Shown: positions 28,607 through 37,400, counted from the stretch's first letter. The stretch is DNA of 55,081 bases from Burkholderiales bacterium (GCA_003963005.1 RXJW01000106.1:1-55081), one strand, 5' to 3'. Made by a program: numbers and translations. The notes: generated by a model from the letters alone, not told the origin.

Positions 28607-29592
28607 TGCGCTGGCCCTGGACCCCTCGCCGAAGCGGCCACCGCCTGCTGCTGCGCCCGGTCGGCACCGGCCACGCCTTCGTGCTGACCGATGGCGAACC
28701 GAGCCCCGGCCAGCCCGCGCGCCTGTTGCGCTGGGGCCTGCTTCCGGAGGCAAAACCCGTCCCCGCCGGCGAAGCCATCGCGCTGCTGGACCCGCCGGAC
28801 TATCAAATCCTCAAGGTCGACACCCCGCAGGTGCCGCCCGAGGAGCTGAAGGCCGCCGCCCGCTGGCAGGTCAAGGAGCTGATGGATGCCGACGTCTCCC
28901 AGCTGACCCTGGACGTGATGCATGTCGGCGGCGATGTCGAGCGGGCGCAGCGGCAGCTCTTCGTGGTCGCCGCACGCAACAGCGCCATCCAGGCACTGAC
29001 TGCGGGCGCCGCGCCCATCCACGGCGAGGTCACCGTCGTGGACGTGTGGGAAACCGCGCTGCGCAACCTCGTCACGCATCGCGCCGCCGCGGACGACCTC
29101 GCGGCGCGCGCCTGTGCCGCCATCCTCATCGAGGCCGCGCACTGCCTGCTGGTGGTGTGCAGTGGTGACGAGCTCTTCTACACGCGCCGCATCGAGCCCG
29201 ACCCTGGGCTGCTGGCCCGCGCCCGGGGTGAGCAGCCGGAGACGAGTGCCGCCGAGCTGCCGCTGGGCTTCGAGTACCAGCCCGGCGGCGCCTTCGATGC
29301 CGGTGGCGCGCAGGAGTCACCGTTGGTCGTCGAGCTGCAGCGCTCCATCGACGTGTGGGAGCGCAGCTGGCCCGAACTGCCGCTGGCGCGGCTCTACGTG
29401 GTCACGGCGCAGCATGGCGCCGAAGTCGCGGCCCTGATCCAGCGCGAGCTGGGCCAGCGCACGGTGGCGCTGGACCCGCTGGCCGCCTTCGCCCCCCAGC
29501 GCCCGGCCCCCGAGGGTGATGCCGTGCCGGCACTGGCTGCATGCATCCCGCTGCTCGGCGCAGCCCTCCGCGCAGAAAGCAGGCAGCTCTGA
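28606..29592 (+). CDS. mshI: MSHA biogenesis protein MshI (PilM-like)
   Basis: 328 aa; ATG 28606 overlaps the mshQ stop by 1 bp. It shows a PilM/MshI-like actin fold without a signal peptide: LDPPDYQILKVDTPQVPPEE, RWQVKELMDADVSQLTLDVM, then FVVAARNSAIQALT. It should sit on the cytoplasmic face and bind the PilN-like protein encoded next. The stop overlaps the next ATG. Confidence 0.83.
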   Translation: MRWPWTPRRSGHRLLLRPVGTGHAFVLTDGEPSPGQPARLLRWGLLPEAKPVPAGEAIALLDPPDYQILKVDTPQVPPEELKAAARWQVKELMDADVSQLTLDVMHVGGDVERAQRQLFVVAARNSAIQALTAGAAPIHGEVTVVDVWETALRNLVTHRAAADDLAARACAAILIEAAHCLLVVCSGDELFYTRRIEPDPGLLARARGEQPETSAAELPLGFEYQPGGAFDAGGAQESPLVVELQRSIDVWERSWPELPLARLYVVTAQHGAEVAALIQRELGQRTVALDPLAAFAPQRPAPEGDAVPALAACIPLLGAALRAESRQL

Positions 29593-30275
29593 TGGCCCAG
29601 CAAATCAACCTGCTGACGCCGATCCTGCTGGCACCCAAGCGTTATTTCTCGGCGCTCACACTGCTGCAGGCCACCGGCCTGCTGATCGTCGCCGGCGCCG
29701 CTGCGGCCGTGTGGCTGCAGCAGCGTGACCGGCAGCAGGCCCGCGATCACCAGACCCTGCTGGCCCAGTACGCTGCCGAGCAGCAGCAGCTTGCCGTCGC
29801 CCGTGCGGGCCTGCCCCCGCCGCTGGATGTCAATGCGCTGCAGCAGCAGCTGCAAGGCCTGGAGATGGGCAATCTGCAGCGGCAGGCGCTGCTCAAGAGC
29901 CTGGGCGGCGAAGGCAGTCGCACCGCAGGCCAGCGGCATTCGGATCTGCTCGCGCTCATCGCCAGGACCCTGCCGGAGGCCGTCTGGCTGACCGAAGTCC
30001 GCTACGCGCCGGGACGGGTCGAACTCGTCGGCGGCACGCTGGACACCGCCGTGCTGCGCCCCTGGCTGGGCCAGCTGACGGCCAGCCCGCTGCTGGCGGG
30101 CCAGGAGCTCTCGGCGCTTCGCGTGGAGCGAGTGGGCGCACCGGTGGGCGAAGCCGGCGCGGCACCGCTGCTCGCCAGCCACCGTGCTCTTGAACAAAGC
30201 CGGCTCCCGGTGTGGAGCTTCCGCGTCATCAGCGCGCCAGCCGTGGCCAGCGCTGCCTCCGGAGCCGCCCGATGA
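29592..30275 (+). CDS. PilN-like alignment protein (MshI2-like)
   Basis: 227 aa from ATG 29592. The N-terminus MAQQINLLTPILLAPKRYF is the PilN-type hook that inserts into PilM, followed by one membrane helix (ALTLLQATGLLIVAGAAAAV) and a coiled coil rich in Gln and Leu (about 45-110). The periplasmic part has RTLPEAVWLTEVRYAPGRVE, a PilN feature. With MshI and MshJ it forms the inner-membrane alignment complex. Confidence 0.82.
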   Translation: MAQQINLLTPILLAPKRYFSALTLLQATGLLIVAGAAAAVWLQQRDRQQARDHQTLLAQYAAEQQQLAVARAGLPPPLDVNALQQQLQGLEMGNLQRQALLKSLGGEGSRTAGQRHSDLLALIARTLPEAVWLTEVRYAPGRVELVGGTLDTAVLRPWLGQLTASPLLAGQELSALRVERVGAPVGEAGAAPLLASHRALEQSRLPVWSFRVISAPAVASAASGAAR

Positions 30276-30991
30276 ACGCCCAGACCCGCATCGACGGCGC
30301 CCTCGTGCGCAAGCGCCTTGCGCCCCTGATCGCCGCCTGGGAACGGCAGGCCCGGCGCATCGACGGCCTGAGCCTGCGCGAACGCGCCTTCCTGTTCCTC
30401 TGCATCGTCGCGGTGCTGGCCGCGCTCTTCGAGACCCTGGTGCTGTCGCCGCTGGACGAGCGGGCGCGCCAACGTCAGCAGGCTGAAGCCCGGCTGGCCA
30501 CCGAGGTCAAGGGGCTGCGCGAGCAGTTCGTGGGTGAGAGCCGCGACCGTGGCGACACCAACAGCCCCCTGCGGGCGCAACTCGAAGCCGCCCGCAACGA
30601 ACGCACAAGACTGGACGATGCCTTCCGACGCGCCGCGTCGCTCAGTGAAGGCGAAGGACTGTCGGTGGTGCTGCAACGGCTGCTCGCGCGCCAGCCCGGC
30701 CTGGTGCTGGAGCGACTCAAGCTGCTCGACGACGTGCCGGTGGAGCTGCCGGGCATCGGCGCGTCCGCCCCCGGTACCGCGCCAGCCGTCGCGCCCGCCT
30801 TTGCAGGCATGAGCTGGCAAGGCGTGGAGCTGTACGTGCAAGGCAGCTATGTCGACACGCAGCGCTATCTGCAGGCCCTTGAACGCGAACTCCCCGGCCT
30901 GCGCTGGGGCGACCTGAAGCTGATCGCCGGCGAGGGTGCCGAGCCCCCGCGGCTGCAGGTCCAGGTCTACCTGCTGAAGGTGCAACCATGA
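30272..30991 (+). CDS. mshJ: MSHA biogenesis protein MshJ (PilO/GspM-like)
   Basis: 239 aa; overlaps its neighbours by 4 bp on both sides. Short cytoplasmic N-terminus with RRIDGLSLRERAFLFLCIVA, one membrane helix (about 43-63), a coiled coil (QQAEARLATEVKGLREQF) and a periplasmic ferredoxin-like domain ending in VEL/LYVQGSYVDTQRYLQALE. It partners the PilN-like protein and aligns the inner-membrane platform with the secretin. Confidence 0.83.
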   Translation: MNAQTRIDGALVRKRLAPLIAAWERQARRIDGLSLRERAFLFLCIVAVLAALFETLVLSPLDERARQRQQAEARLATEVKGLREQFVGESRDRGDTNSPLRAQLEAARNERTRLDDAFRRAASLSEGEGLSVVLQRLLARQPGLVLERLKLLDDVPVELPGIGASAPGTAPAVAPAFAGMSWQGVELYVQGSYVDTQRYLQALERELPGLRWGDLKLIAGEGAEPPRLQVQVYLLKVQP

Positions 30992-31392
30992 CGGCTCGTC
31001 TGGCCCTGTTGGCGCTGCTGCTGGCGGCCCTGTCTCCCGCCCGCGCGCAGGACGCCCGCCGCGACCCGACCGAACTGCCGTCGGTGCTGCGTGCCTCCCT
31101 CGAAGCCGCGCAGGCGGCGTCCGCGGCTTCCGGCGCCGAACCGGGGGTGACGGCCATCCGCCAGGTCGTGTTCGCGGATGGCCGTGCCTTCGTGGTGCAG
31201 CGTGGCCGCCGCTACGGCATCGGCGAGCTGCTCGACGGCGCGCGCATCGAGCGCATCAGCGAGCAAGCCGTGTGGCTGCGCGAGGCCGGCCAGCTCCGGC
31301 GCGAACCCCTTTATGGCGGCGTCGAGAAACGCACGCCCGCCCCGGCAGCCTCGGCTGCCTCCGGCGTCAAGAAATCCAAGGAGAAGCCATGA
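30988..31392 (+). CDS. mshK: MSHA biogenesis protein MshK
   Basis: 134 aa. Signal peptide LALLALLLAALSPARA, cut before QD. A small beta-rich domain follows with VVFADGRAFVVQRGRRYGIG and RIERISEQAVWLREAGQLRR, matching MshK/PilP-type periplasmic pilot or linker proteins. The C-terminal tail is Ala/Lys-rich (SGVKKSKEKP). The stop overlaps the mshL start by 4 bp. Confidence 0.8.
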   Translation: MTARLALLALLLAALSPARAQDARRDPTELPSVLRASLEAAQAASAASGAEPGVTAIRQVVFADGRAFVVQRGRRYGIGELLDGARIERISEQAVWLREAGQLRREPLYGGVEKRTPAPAASAASGVKKSKEKP

Positions 31393-33182
31393 AGGCCCCC
31401 GCCCCTCGCCTGCTGGTGCTCAGCGCGGCTGTCATGCTGGCCGCCTGCGCCGACAAGCCGCTGCGCATCGCCCAGCCCAGCCAGACCCTGCGCGAAGAGC
31501 TGCAGGCCCAGCGCCCCGCCCCGCCGGCCTCGGCGCCCTCGCAGCCGGCTGCCGCCCAGGCGCAGCCGGTGCCCGCGCCGCCACCCGCAGTGGCTGCGGC
31601 ACCCGCCCAGCCACCCGAGCCGCGCTTCGACCTCATCGTCAACGGTGCCCCGGCACGCGACGTGTTCCTCTCGCTCGTGAGCGACACGCGCTACAGCATG
31701 CTCGTGCACCCGGCCGTCACCGGCCAGATCTCGGTCACGCTCAAGGGCGTCACGCTGCGGGAGTCGCTGGATGCGATCCGTGACGTCTACGGCTTCGACT
31801 ACGCCGTCGACGGCCGCCGCATCACGGTCTACCCGCCCACGCTGCAGACACGCGTGTTCACGATCAACGCGCTGGCCCACCAGCGCAGCGGCCGCAGCGA
31901 GGTGCGCGTGAGCTCCGGCGCAGCCCCGGCCGGCAACCCGAATCCGACGGGCGGCAGCACGACCGGCGGCAGCACCAGCGGCAGCACGCAGGCCGTGCAG
32001 CAGCAGGAAAGCAGCCAGCTCACCACCAAGGTCGCGAGCGACTTCTGGAGCGAGACGGCCAACGCGCTGAAGGCCCTCGTGGGCAACGGCGAGGGCCGCA
32101 CCGTCATCACCAGCCCGCAGACCGGCACCGTCGCCGTGCGGGCGATGCCCGAGGAACTCCGCCACGTCGACGCCTGGCTCAAGGCCACGCGGATTGCGGT
32201 GGAGCGCCAGGTGATGCTGGAGGCCAAGATCGTCGAGGTCGAGTTGCGCGAGGGCTACCAGAGCGGCATCGACTGGTCGCGCGTGGGCGACCGCGGGGCG
32301 ATCGGGCAGACGAGCGTCAACCCGTCCATCCCGACGGGTGTGGGCTCGATCATCAACCCACTGGTCAGCAACAACCGCGGCTTGCCGGTGCTCTCCACCG
32401 GCACCCAGAACCCGTCGTGGTCCGACCTGATCCCGCTGCCTTCGGCCGGCGGCGGCACGCTGGGCCTGGCCCTGTCCCGCGGCGGCTTCCAGGCGCTGCT
32501 GAGTTTCATCGAGAGCCACGGCGACACGCAGATCCTGTCCAGCCCGCGCATCGCGACGCTGAACAACCAGAAGGCCGTGCTGAAGGTCGGCACTGACGAC
32601 TACTTCATCACCGGCCTGAGCGGCAGCAACAGCAACAGCGCCACGGGCAGTACGGGCAACACCGGCACGACCAACCAGATCCCGACGCTGACGCTGACGC
32701 CCTTCTTCAGCGGCGTGGCGCTGGACGTCACGCCGCAGATCGACTCGGAGAACATGATCACGCTGCACATCCATCCGTCGGTGTCGTCGGTGACCGAGAA
32801 GGTCAAGCAGGTCGACCTCGGCTCGGTGGGCAACTTCCGCCTGCCGCTGGCGAGTGCAAGCGTCAACGAGAGTGACACCGTGGTGCGCATCCCCGACGGC
32901 CAGATCGTTGCCATCGGCGGGCTGATGCAGATGGAAGCCTCACGCCGCGGCTCCGGCGTGCCAGGGGCCGACAGCAACCCGCTCACGTCGGTGCTGTTCG
33001 GCAACCGTGCCAACAGCGGCCGCAAGCGCGAGCTGGTGGTGCTGATCAAGCCCAGCATCATCCGCAGCAACGAGGACTGGCAGCAGCACAACCGCCTGGT
33101 CAGCGAGTCGCTGCAGGACAGCGAAGAGCGCGCGCACCGGGTCATCCGGCTCGACGGCTCCGCCGCCGCACCGGCCAAGTGA
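31389..33182 (+). CDS. mshL: MSHA outer-membrane secretin MshL
   Basis: 597 aa from ATG 31389. A lipoprotein signal (VLSAAVMLAAC) places lipidated Cys at residue 20. Next come a Pro/Ala-rich linker, an STN/N-domain (VSDTRYSMLVHPAVTGQISV, RESLDAIRDVYGFDYAV), a Gly/Ser/Thr linker near 180-205, then the secretin domain from about 275 (VMLEAKIVEVELREGYQSGI) to LDVTPQIDSENMITLHIHPS. It forms the outer-membrane pore for the pilus. It is the last gene of the locus; mshM and mshN, which normally follow, are absent. The stop lies 6 bp from the convergent selD stop. Confidence 0.9.
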   Translation: MKAPAPRLLVLSAAVMLAACADKPLRIAQPSQTLREELQAQRPAPPASAPSQPAAAQAQPVPAPPPAVAAAPAQPPEPRFDLIVNGAPARDVFLSLVSDTRYSMLVHPAVTGQISVTLKGVTLRESLDAIRDVYGFDYAVDGRRITVYPPTLQTRVFTINALAHQRSGRSEVRVSSGAAPAGNPNPTGGSTTGGSTSGSTQAVQQQESSQLTTKVASDFWSETANALKALVGNGEGRTVITSPQTGTVAVRAMPEELRHVDAWLKATRIAVERQVMLEAKIVEVELREGYQSGIDWSRVGDRGAIGQTSVNPSIPTGVGSIINPLVSNNRGLPVLSTGTQNPSWSDLIPLPSAGGGTLGLALSRGGFQALLSFIESHGDTQILSSPRIATLNNQKAVLKVGTDDYFITGLSGSNSNSATGSTGNTGTTNQIPTLTLTPFFSGVALDVTPQIDSENMITLHIHPSVSSVTEKVKQVDLGSVGNFRLPLASASVNESDTVVRIPDGQIVAIGGLMQMEASRRGSGVPGADSNPLTSVLFGNRANSGRKRELVVLIKPSIIRSNEDWQQHNRLVSESLQDSEERAHRVIRLDGSAAAPAK

Positions 33183-33188
33183 ACTGAC

Positions 33189-34262
33189 TCAGCCCTGCAC
33201 CTGCAGGGCGTGATCGCCCCGCGGCAGCACGCGGCCCACGACGGCGGCGGCCTCGAAACCATGCCGCGCGAAGGTCGCCAACACGGCGTCCACCGCGGCC
33301 GGCTCGCAGGACACGAGCAGGCCGCCGCTGGTCTGCGGGTCGGTCAGCAGCGCACGGTCTTCGGCCGCAAAACCCTCGGGCAAGCCCACATCGTGCCCAT
33401 AGCCGGCCCAGTTGCGGCCGGAGGCACCGGTCACGAAGCCCCGCTGTGACAGCTCGCGCACCCCGGGCAGCAGCGGCACACCGCGCCAGTCGATCTCCAC
33501 GGTGCAGCCAGCGCCGCGCGCCAGCTCCAGCCCGTGGCCCGCGAGCCCGAAGCCGGTCACGTCGGTCAAGGCATGCACGCCGTCCAGCGCGGCGAGATCC
33601 GGCCCCGGGGTGTTCAGACGGGTGGTCGTGTCGATCATGCGGGCATAGCCGGCATCGCCCAGCTCGCCCTTCTTCAGCGCCGCGCTCATCACGCCCACGC
33701 CGAGCGGCTTGCCGAGCACGAGCACGTCACCCGGCCGTGCATCGGCGTTGCGCTTGACGCGCTTCGGGTGCACGAGGCCCAGCGCCACCAGGCCATAGAT
33801 GGCTTCGACGGAATCGATGGTGTGCCCGCCGGCCACGGGGATGCCCGCCGCCCGGCAGACGGCCGCGCCCCCTTCCAGCACCCGGCCGATGGTCTGGGTG
33901 GAGAGCACGTTGATCGGCATGCCGACCAGCGCCAGCGCCATGATCGGCCGGCCGCCCATCGCGTAGACGTCGCTGATCGCGTTCGTCGCGGCAATGCGGC
34001 CGAAGTCGAACGGGTCGTCGACGATGGGCATGAAGAAGTCCGTCGTCGCGATCAGCGCCTGCTCGTCGTTGAGCTGGTAGACGGCCGCGTCGTCCGAGGT
34101 CTCGATGCCGACCAGCAATTCCTTGGGCATCGGCAGGGCCGTCGTGCCCTTCAGGATTTCAGACAGCACGCCGGGGGCGATCTTGCAGCCGCAGCCACCG
34201 CCGTGGGACAGCGACGTCAGGCGGGGTTCGGCCGTGGGGTTTGTGGAGGCAGGCGCATTCAT
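33189..34262 (-). CDS. selD: Selenide, water dikinase SelD
   Basis: 357 aa. It makes selenophosphate from selenide and ATP for selenocysteine tRNA and selenouridine. The N-terminal LTSLSHGGGCGCKIAP carries the catalytic Cys24 and Lys27; no selenocysteine codon is involved. ATP-binding blocks are present: TTDFFMPIVDDPFDFGRIAA, NAISDVYAMGGRP, ALTDVTGFGLAGHG, LTDPQTSGGLL. The C-terminal codons hold an inverted repeat GCCCTGC/GCAGGGC (33192-33209). selA, selB and ybbB are not in the window. Divergent from phnC with only 29 bp between start codons. Confidence 0.96.
   Translation of the reverse strand: MNAPASTNPTAEPRLTSLSHGGGCGCKIAPGVLSEILKGTTALPMPKELLVGIETSDDAAVYQLNDEQALIATTDFFMPIVDDPFDFGRIAATNAISDVYAMGGRPIMALALVGMPINVLSTQTIGRVLEGGAAVCRAAGIPVAGGHTIDSVEAIYGLVALGLVHPKRVKRNADARPGDVLVLGKPLGVGVMSAALKKGELGDAGYARMIDTTTRLNTPGPDLAALDGVHALTDVTGFGLAGHGLELARGAGCTVEIDWRGVPLLPGVRELSQRGFVTGASGRNWAGYGHDVGLPEGFAAEDRALLTDPQTSGGLLVSCEPAAVDAVLATFARHGFEAAAVVGRVLPRGDHALQVQG
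33192..33209. repeat. Perfect 7-bp inverted repeat between convergent mshL and selD
   Basis: GCCCTGC (33192-33198) and GCAGGGC (33203-33209) with a 4-nt loop lie inside the last codons of selD, 10 bp after the mshL stop. The stem could help terminate both convergent units, but neither side has a T-run, so a Rho-independent terminator is not proven. Confidence 0.4.
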
Positions 34263-34268
34263 GCCGCC

Positions 34269-34274
34269 ACTCTA
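34269..34274 (-). promoter_or_regulatory. Candidate leaderless -10 element of selD
   Basis: TAGAGT on the minus strand ends 6 nt before the selD ATG; no Shine-Dalgarno sequence fits in the spacer. Paired with the identical element facing phnC. Confidence 0.45.
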
Positions 34275-34278
34275 CCGA

Positions 34279-34284
34279 TAGAGT
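34279..34284 (+). promoter_or_regulatory. Candidate leaderless -10 element of phnC
   Basis: TAGAGT on the plus strand ends 7 nt before the GTG start of phnC at 34292. The two back-to-back elements are separated by 4 bp only, so polymerase binding at one should exclude the other. Confidence 0.45.
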
Positions 34285-34291
34285 GGTGGCC

Positions 34292-35119
34292 GTGAAGCTT
34301 GAACTGAAAGACCTCTCGGCGCGCCATGCCACGGCACGCCGCGGCACGCGGGATGCGCTGGCCGGCCTGACGCTGTCCATCGCGTCGGGCGAACAACTGG
34401 CCGTCATCGGCCCGTCTGGCGCCGGCAAGACGACCTTGCTGGAAGTGCTGGCCTGCGCCCGGCCACCGGCGGGTGGCGAGCTGCGGCTGGATGAGGTGTC
34501 GCCCGGGTCCCTGCCGCGCCGGGCCCTGCAGCGTCTGCGGGGCCGCTTGATCCTCGTGCCGCAGGTGCCGCCACTGCCGCCACGCCAGCGCGTGGTGACT
34601 GCGGTGCTGGCCGGTCGCCTGCCGGGCTGGAGCCTGTGGACCGCGCTGCGCAGCCTGTTCTACCCGGTCGACATCCCGGCGGCCGACGAGGCGCTGGAGG
34701 TGTTCGACCTCGGCGACAAGCTCTTCGAGCGCGTGGACCGGCTGTCCGGCGGCGAGCGGCAGCGCGTCGGCCTGGCCCGCGCCCTCGTCTCGCCGGCGCG
34801 GCTCTGGCTGGTGGACGAACCCCTGTCCGCCCTCGACCCCGCCCGTGCGCAGCAGGCGGTGGCGGCGCTCGTGCGCGAGGCGGCCGCACGCCAGGTGACG
34901 CTGGTCGCGACGCTCCACCAGGTCGACGTGGCGCTGGCTCATTTCCCGCGCATCCTCGGCCTGCGCGAGGGTCGGCTGATGTTCGACCTGCCGGCCGCCG
35001 AGGTCACGCCCGCGCTGCTGGCGCGGCTCTACGCCTCGCATGAGCATGAATTGCACGGCCCGGCTCCCGTGGACGAGCCCCCGGCGCCGGCGCCGCCGGT
35101 GGTGATGCAATGTCGGTGA
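34292..35119 (+). CDS. phnC: Phosphonate-type ABC transporter ATP-binding protein PhnC
   Basis: 275 aa from GTG 34292; GTG 34283 and 34286 are alternatives. Walker A GPSGAGKTTLLEVLA, signature LSGGERQRVGLARAL, Walker B LWLVDEPLSALD and switch His in LHQVDVAL are all intact, so it is a working ABC ATPase. PhnC-like proteins serve phosphonate, phosphite or phosphate-ester importers. It overlaps the first permease gene by 10 bp. Substrate is not defined by sequence. Confidence 0.86.
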   Translation: MKLELKDLSARHATARRGTRDALAGLTLSIASGEQLAVIGPSGAGKTTLLEVLACARPPAGGELRLDEVSPGSLPRRALQRLRGRLILVPQVPPLPPRQRVVTAVLAGRLPGWSLWTALRSLFYPVDIPAADEALEVFDLGDKLFERVDRLSGGERQRVGLARALVSPARLWLVDEPLSALDPARAQQAVAALVREAAARQVTLVATLHQVDVALAHFPRILGLREGRLMFDLPAAEVTPALLARLYASHEHELHGPAPVDEPPAPAPPVVMQCR

Positions 35120-35934
35120 GCGTCCCACGCCGCGACCCGGCGTGGCTCGGGCGCGTCAGCCTCACGGCCACGGCGCTGGTGCTGCTGTGGCCGCTGCTGG
35201 TCGCCACGGAGTTCAAGCCCTGGTTGCTGCTGGAACCGGACGCGCTGCGGGTCGCCGGCCGTTTCGTGGTGAGCTTCCTGCCGCCGGCCCACGGCGCGGA
35301 GTTCCTGTGGATGCTGGCTCGTGAGACCTGGCGCACCGTGGCCATCGCCACCGCCGGCATCACCCTCGCCCTGCTGATCGCCATCCCGCTGACGCTCCTG
35401 GCCACGCGCACGCTGTCGATCTCGGCCCTCACCGGCCGCATGGCCGCCCTGCCCTGGGCCGTGCGCCAGGCCGTGCGCCTGCTGCTCATCCTGCTGCGCT
35501 CGATGCCGGAGCTGGTCTGGGCGCTGGTGTTCGTGCGCGTCGTGGGCCTCGGCCCCGCCGCCGGCGTGCTGGCGATTGCACTCACCTACGGCGGCATGCT
35601 GGGCAAGGTCTACGCCGAGATCCTCGAAAGCGGCGACGCCCAGGTCACGCAGACCCTGCTGCGCAATGGCGCCGGCCGGCTCCAGGCCTTCGCCTACGGG
35701 CTGCTGCCCCAGAATGCCGCCGAAATCACCAGCTACACGGTGTACCGCTGGGAATGCGCGATCCGCAGCTCGGTCGTGCTCGGCTTCGTCGGTGCCGGGG
35801 GGCTCGGCCAGCAGATGGACAGCTCGATGAAGATGTTCGCCGGCGGCGAGGTCATGACAATGCTGCTGGTGTTCGTCACGCTCGTCGCCCTGGCCGACCA
35901 GCTCAGCGCCGCCTTGAGAAAGGCGCTCGGATGA
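35110..35934 (+). CDS. phnE: Phosphonate-type ABC transporter permease (PhnE-like), first copy
   Basis: 274 aa with about six membrane helices. The coupling loop reads EILESGDAQVTQTLLRNGAG, then LLPQNAAEITSYTVYRWECAI, typical of PhnE. RSMPELVWALVFVRVVGLGP is also a PhnE block. The two permeases are different in sequence and probably form a heterodimer. The stop overlaps the next start by 4 bp. Confidence 0.86.
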   Translation: MSVSVPRRDPAWLGRVSLTATALVLLWPLLVATEFKPWLLLEPDALRVAGRFVVSFLPPAHGAEFLWMLARETWRTVAIATAGITLALLIAIPLTLLATRTLSISALTGRMAALPWAVRQAVRLLLILLRSMPELVWALVFVRVVGLGPAAGVLAIALTYGGMLGKVYAEILESGDAQVTQTLLRNGAGRLQAFAYGLLPQNAAEITSYTVYRWECAIRSSVVLGFVGAGGLGQQMDSSMKMFAGGEVMTMLLVFVTLVALADQLSAALRKALG

Positions 35935-36752
35935 GCGCCCCGCGCGCGCAGGCGGCCAACCGCCGCTACCGGCTGCCGCCGCCGCTCTTCGATGCCCGCA
36001 GCCGGGCCGCCTGGCTCGTGGCGGGCGTGCTGGCGCTGATCGTGGCCAGCTTCGCGTCGCTGGATCTCAAGCTCGCGAGCTTCCTGTCCGCCGAGTCCAC
36101 GGCGAGCATGAAACGCTTCCTCGGCGAGTTCGTGCCACCGGACCTGAGCGCCGGCTTCGTGTCGAAAGTCGCCCTCGGCGCGTGGGAAACGCTCGCCATG
36201 TCGGCCGTGGGCACGCTGCTGGCGGCCGGGGCCGGCGTGGCCATGGCCCTGCCCGCCAGCCGCCTGCCCGGCGCGGCACGCGGCGGCATGCGGCTGATGT
36301 TGAACGCACTGCGCTCGGTGCCGGAGCTGGTGTGGGCGTCGATGCTCCTGATCAGCGCCGGCCTCGGGCCCTTCGCCGGCACGCTGGCCCTGGCCATCCA
36401 CACCAGCGGCGTGCTGGGCCGGCTGTTTGCCGAGGCGATCGAGAACGCGCCGCCCGGCCCTGGCGCTGCGCTGCGCACGCAGGGCGCCGGCACGCTGCGG
36501 GTGTTCCTGTACGCCACGCTGCCCCAGGTGCTGCCGCAACTGATGAGCTACACGCTCTACCGCTGGGAGAACAACATCCGCGCCGCCGCCGTGCTCGGCG
36601 TCGTCGGCGCGGGTGGCCTGGGGCAGCTGCTGTACTACCACATGGGCCTGTTCCAGATGGACAAGACGGCGACGGTGCTCGCCGCGATGCTGGCGCTGGT
36701 CGCGGTGGTGGACGGGGTGAGCTTCGGGTTGCGGCGGTGGCTGACGCGCTAG
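35931..36752 (+). CDS. phnE: Phosphonate-type ABC transporter permease (PhnE-like), second copy
   Basis: 273 aa from ATG 35931. Same architecture as the preceding permease: RSVPELVWASMLLISAGLGP, AEAIENAPPGPGAALRTQGA, LPQVLPQLMSYTLYRWENNI, VVGAGGLGQLLYYHMGLF. Strongly similar blocks show duplication of an ancestral permease gene. No PhnD-type binding protein or phosphonate catabolism gene follows; the next gene is on the other strand. Confidence 0.86.
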   Translation: MSAPRAQAANRRYRLPPPLFDARSRAAWLVAGVLALIVASFASLDLKLASFLSAESTASMKRFLGEFVPPDLSAGFVSKVALGAWETLAMSAVGTLLAAGAGVAMALPASRLPGAARGGMRLMLNALRSVPELVWASMLLISAGLGPFAGTLALAIHTSGVLGRLFAEAIENAPPGPGAALRTQGAGTLRVFLYATLPQVLPQLMSYTLYRWENNIRAAAVLGVVGAGGLGQLLYYHMGLFQMDKTATVLAAMLALVAVVDGVSFGLRRWLTR

Positions 36753-36804
36753 CCAAGCAGGGGTCGCAGGGTCGCCGCGGAATGCACACCCGTGACCTGG
36801 ACGC

Positions 36805-37197
36805 TCATGGCGAGTCCACGCCCAGGCACGATGCCAGGGTCGGTGGCGCGGCGATGGAACCTTGGCATGTCTTGAGAACGGCATCACCTGCCGCCAGGTG
36901 CCTGGATTCCCCGACAGCCAGCACCATCCGTTGAACTTCCGTCAACTCGCAGGTCAAACGGGGCGCCACGCCCGAGGCGGCGGAGATCGACGAGCAACGC
37001 TGGGCGTAAACCAGGAGAGCGCATTTGCCGTCACTGCTGGCGGTGCACTGGACGGTCGTGCCCAGTGGAGAACCGCCGCGCGAGATCTGGACCGAGGTGT
37101 CATCCTGGCCACCGACCTTGAGGTTGCAGCCTACGAGCCAGACGGCTGAACAGAGCGATGCCGAGACAACCAGGGTCGCGAACCGCGTTGATCGCAT
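36805..37197 (-). CDS. Small putative lipoprotein, unknown function
   Basis: 130 aa from ATG 37197, 8 nt after GGAGG; the earlier ATG at 37239 is less likely. The signal ends in a lipobox-like WLVGC with Cys24. The mature part has seven or eight Cys, spaced as if disulfide-bonded (QCTASSDGKCALLVYAQRCS, TCELTEVQRM, TCQGS, SCLG). I do not recognise the family. It lies downstream of the M16 peptidase on the same strand after a 203-bp gap (37198-37400) in which I see nothing clear. It may or may not belong to the bacteriocin-like locus. Confidence 0.6.
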   Translation of the reverse strand: MRSTRFATLVVSASLCSAVWLVGCNLKVGGQDDTSVQISRGGSPLGTTVQCTASSDGKCALLVYAQRCSSISAASGVAPRLTCELTEVQRMVLAVGESRHLAAGDAVLKTCQGSIAAPPTLASCLGVDSP

Positions 37198-37400
37198 AGA
37201 AAACCTCCATGAAAAATGCGCACGGGGTCGATCACTCAACCGGGATCACCACGTCCGCCGGCGGCAAGGGCCCGATCAACCCATGGCCTGAACCTCGGAA
37301 AGGCGAGCAGGGACAGGTCCTGGACGACCTGGATCGCCGCCGCGGCGGTCAGGCGATGGACACGCCTGCCGTTCCATGCCGGGTGGGTCGCCTCCACGGA

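Larger units (their letters stand above)
34263..34290. repeat. 12-bp inverted repeat filling the selD-phnC spacer
   Basis: GCCGCCACTCTA (34263-34274), loop CCGA, and TAGAGTGGTGGC (34279-34290) form a near-perfect palindrome with one G:T mismatch. It occupies 28 of the 29 bases between the two divergent start codons. Each arm contains a TAGAGT hexamer pointing towards its own gene. Confidence 0.7.

Noticed and set aside
33189..34262. SelD as a selenocysteine-containing protein
   Set aside because: The active-site position is Cys (GGGCGCK) with no in-frame TGA.
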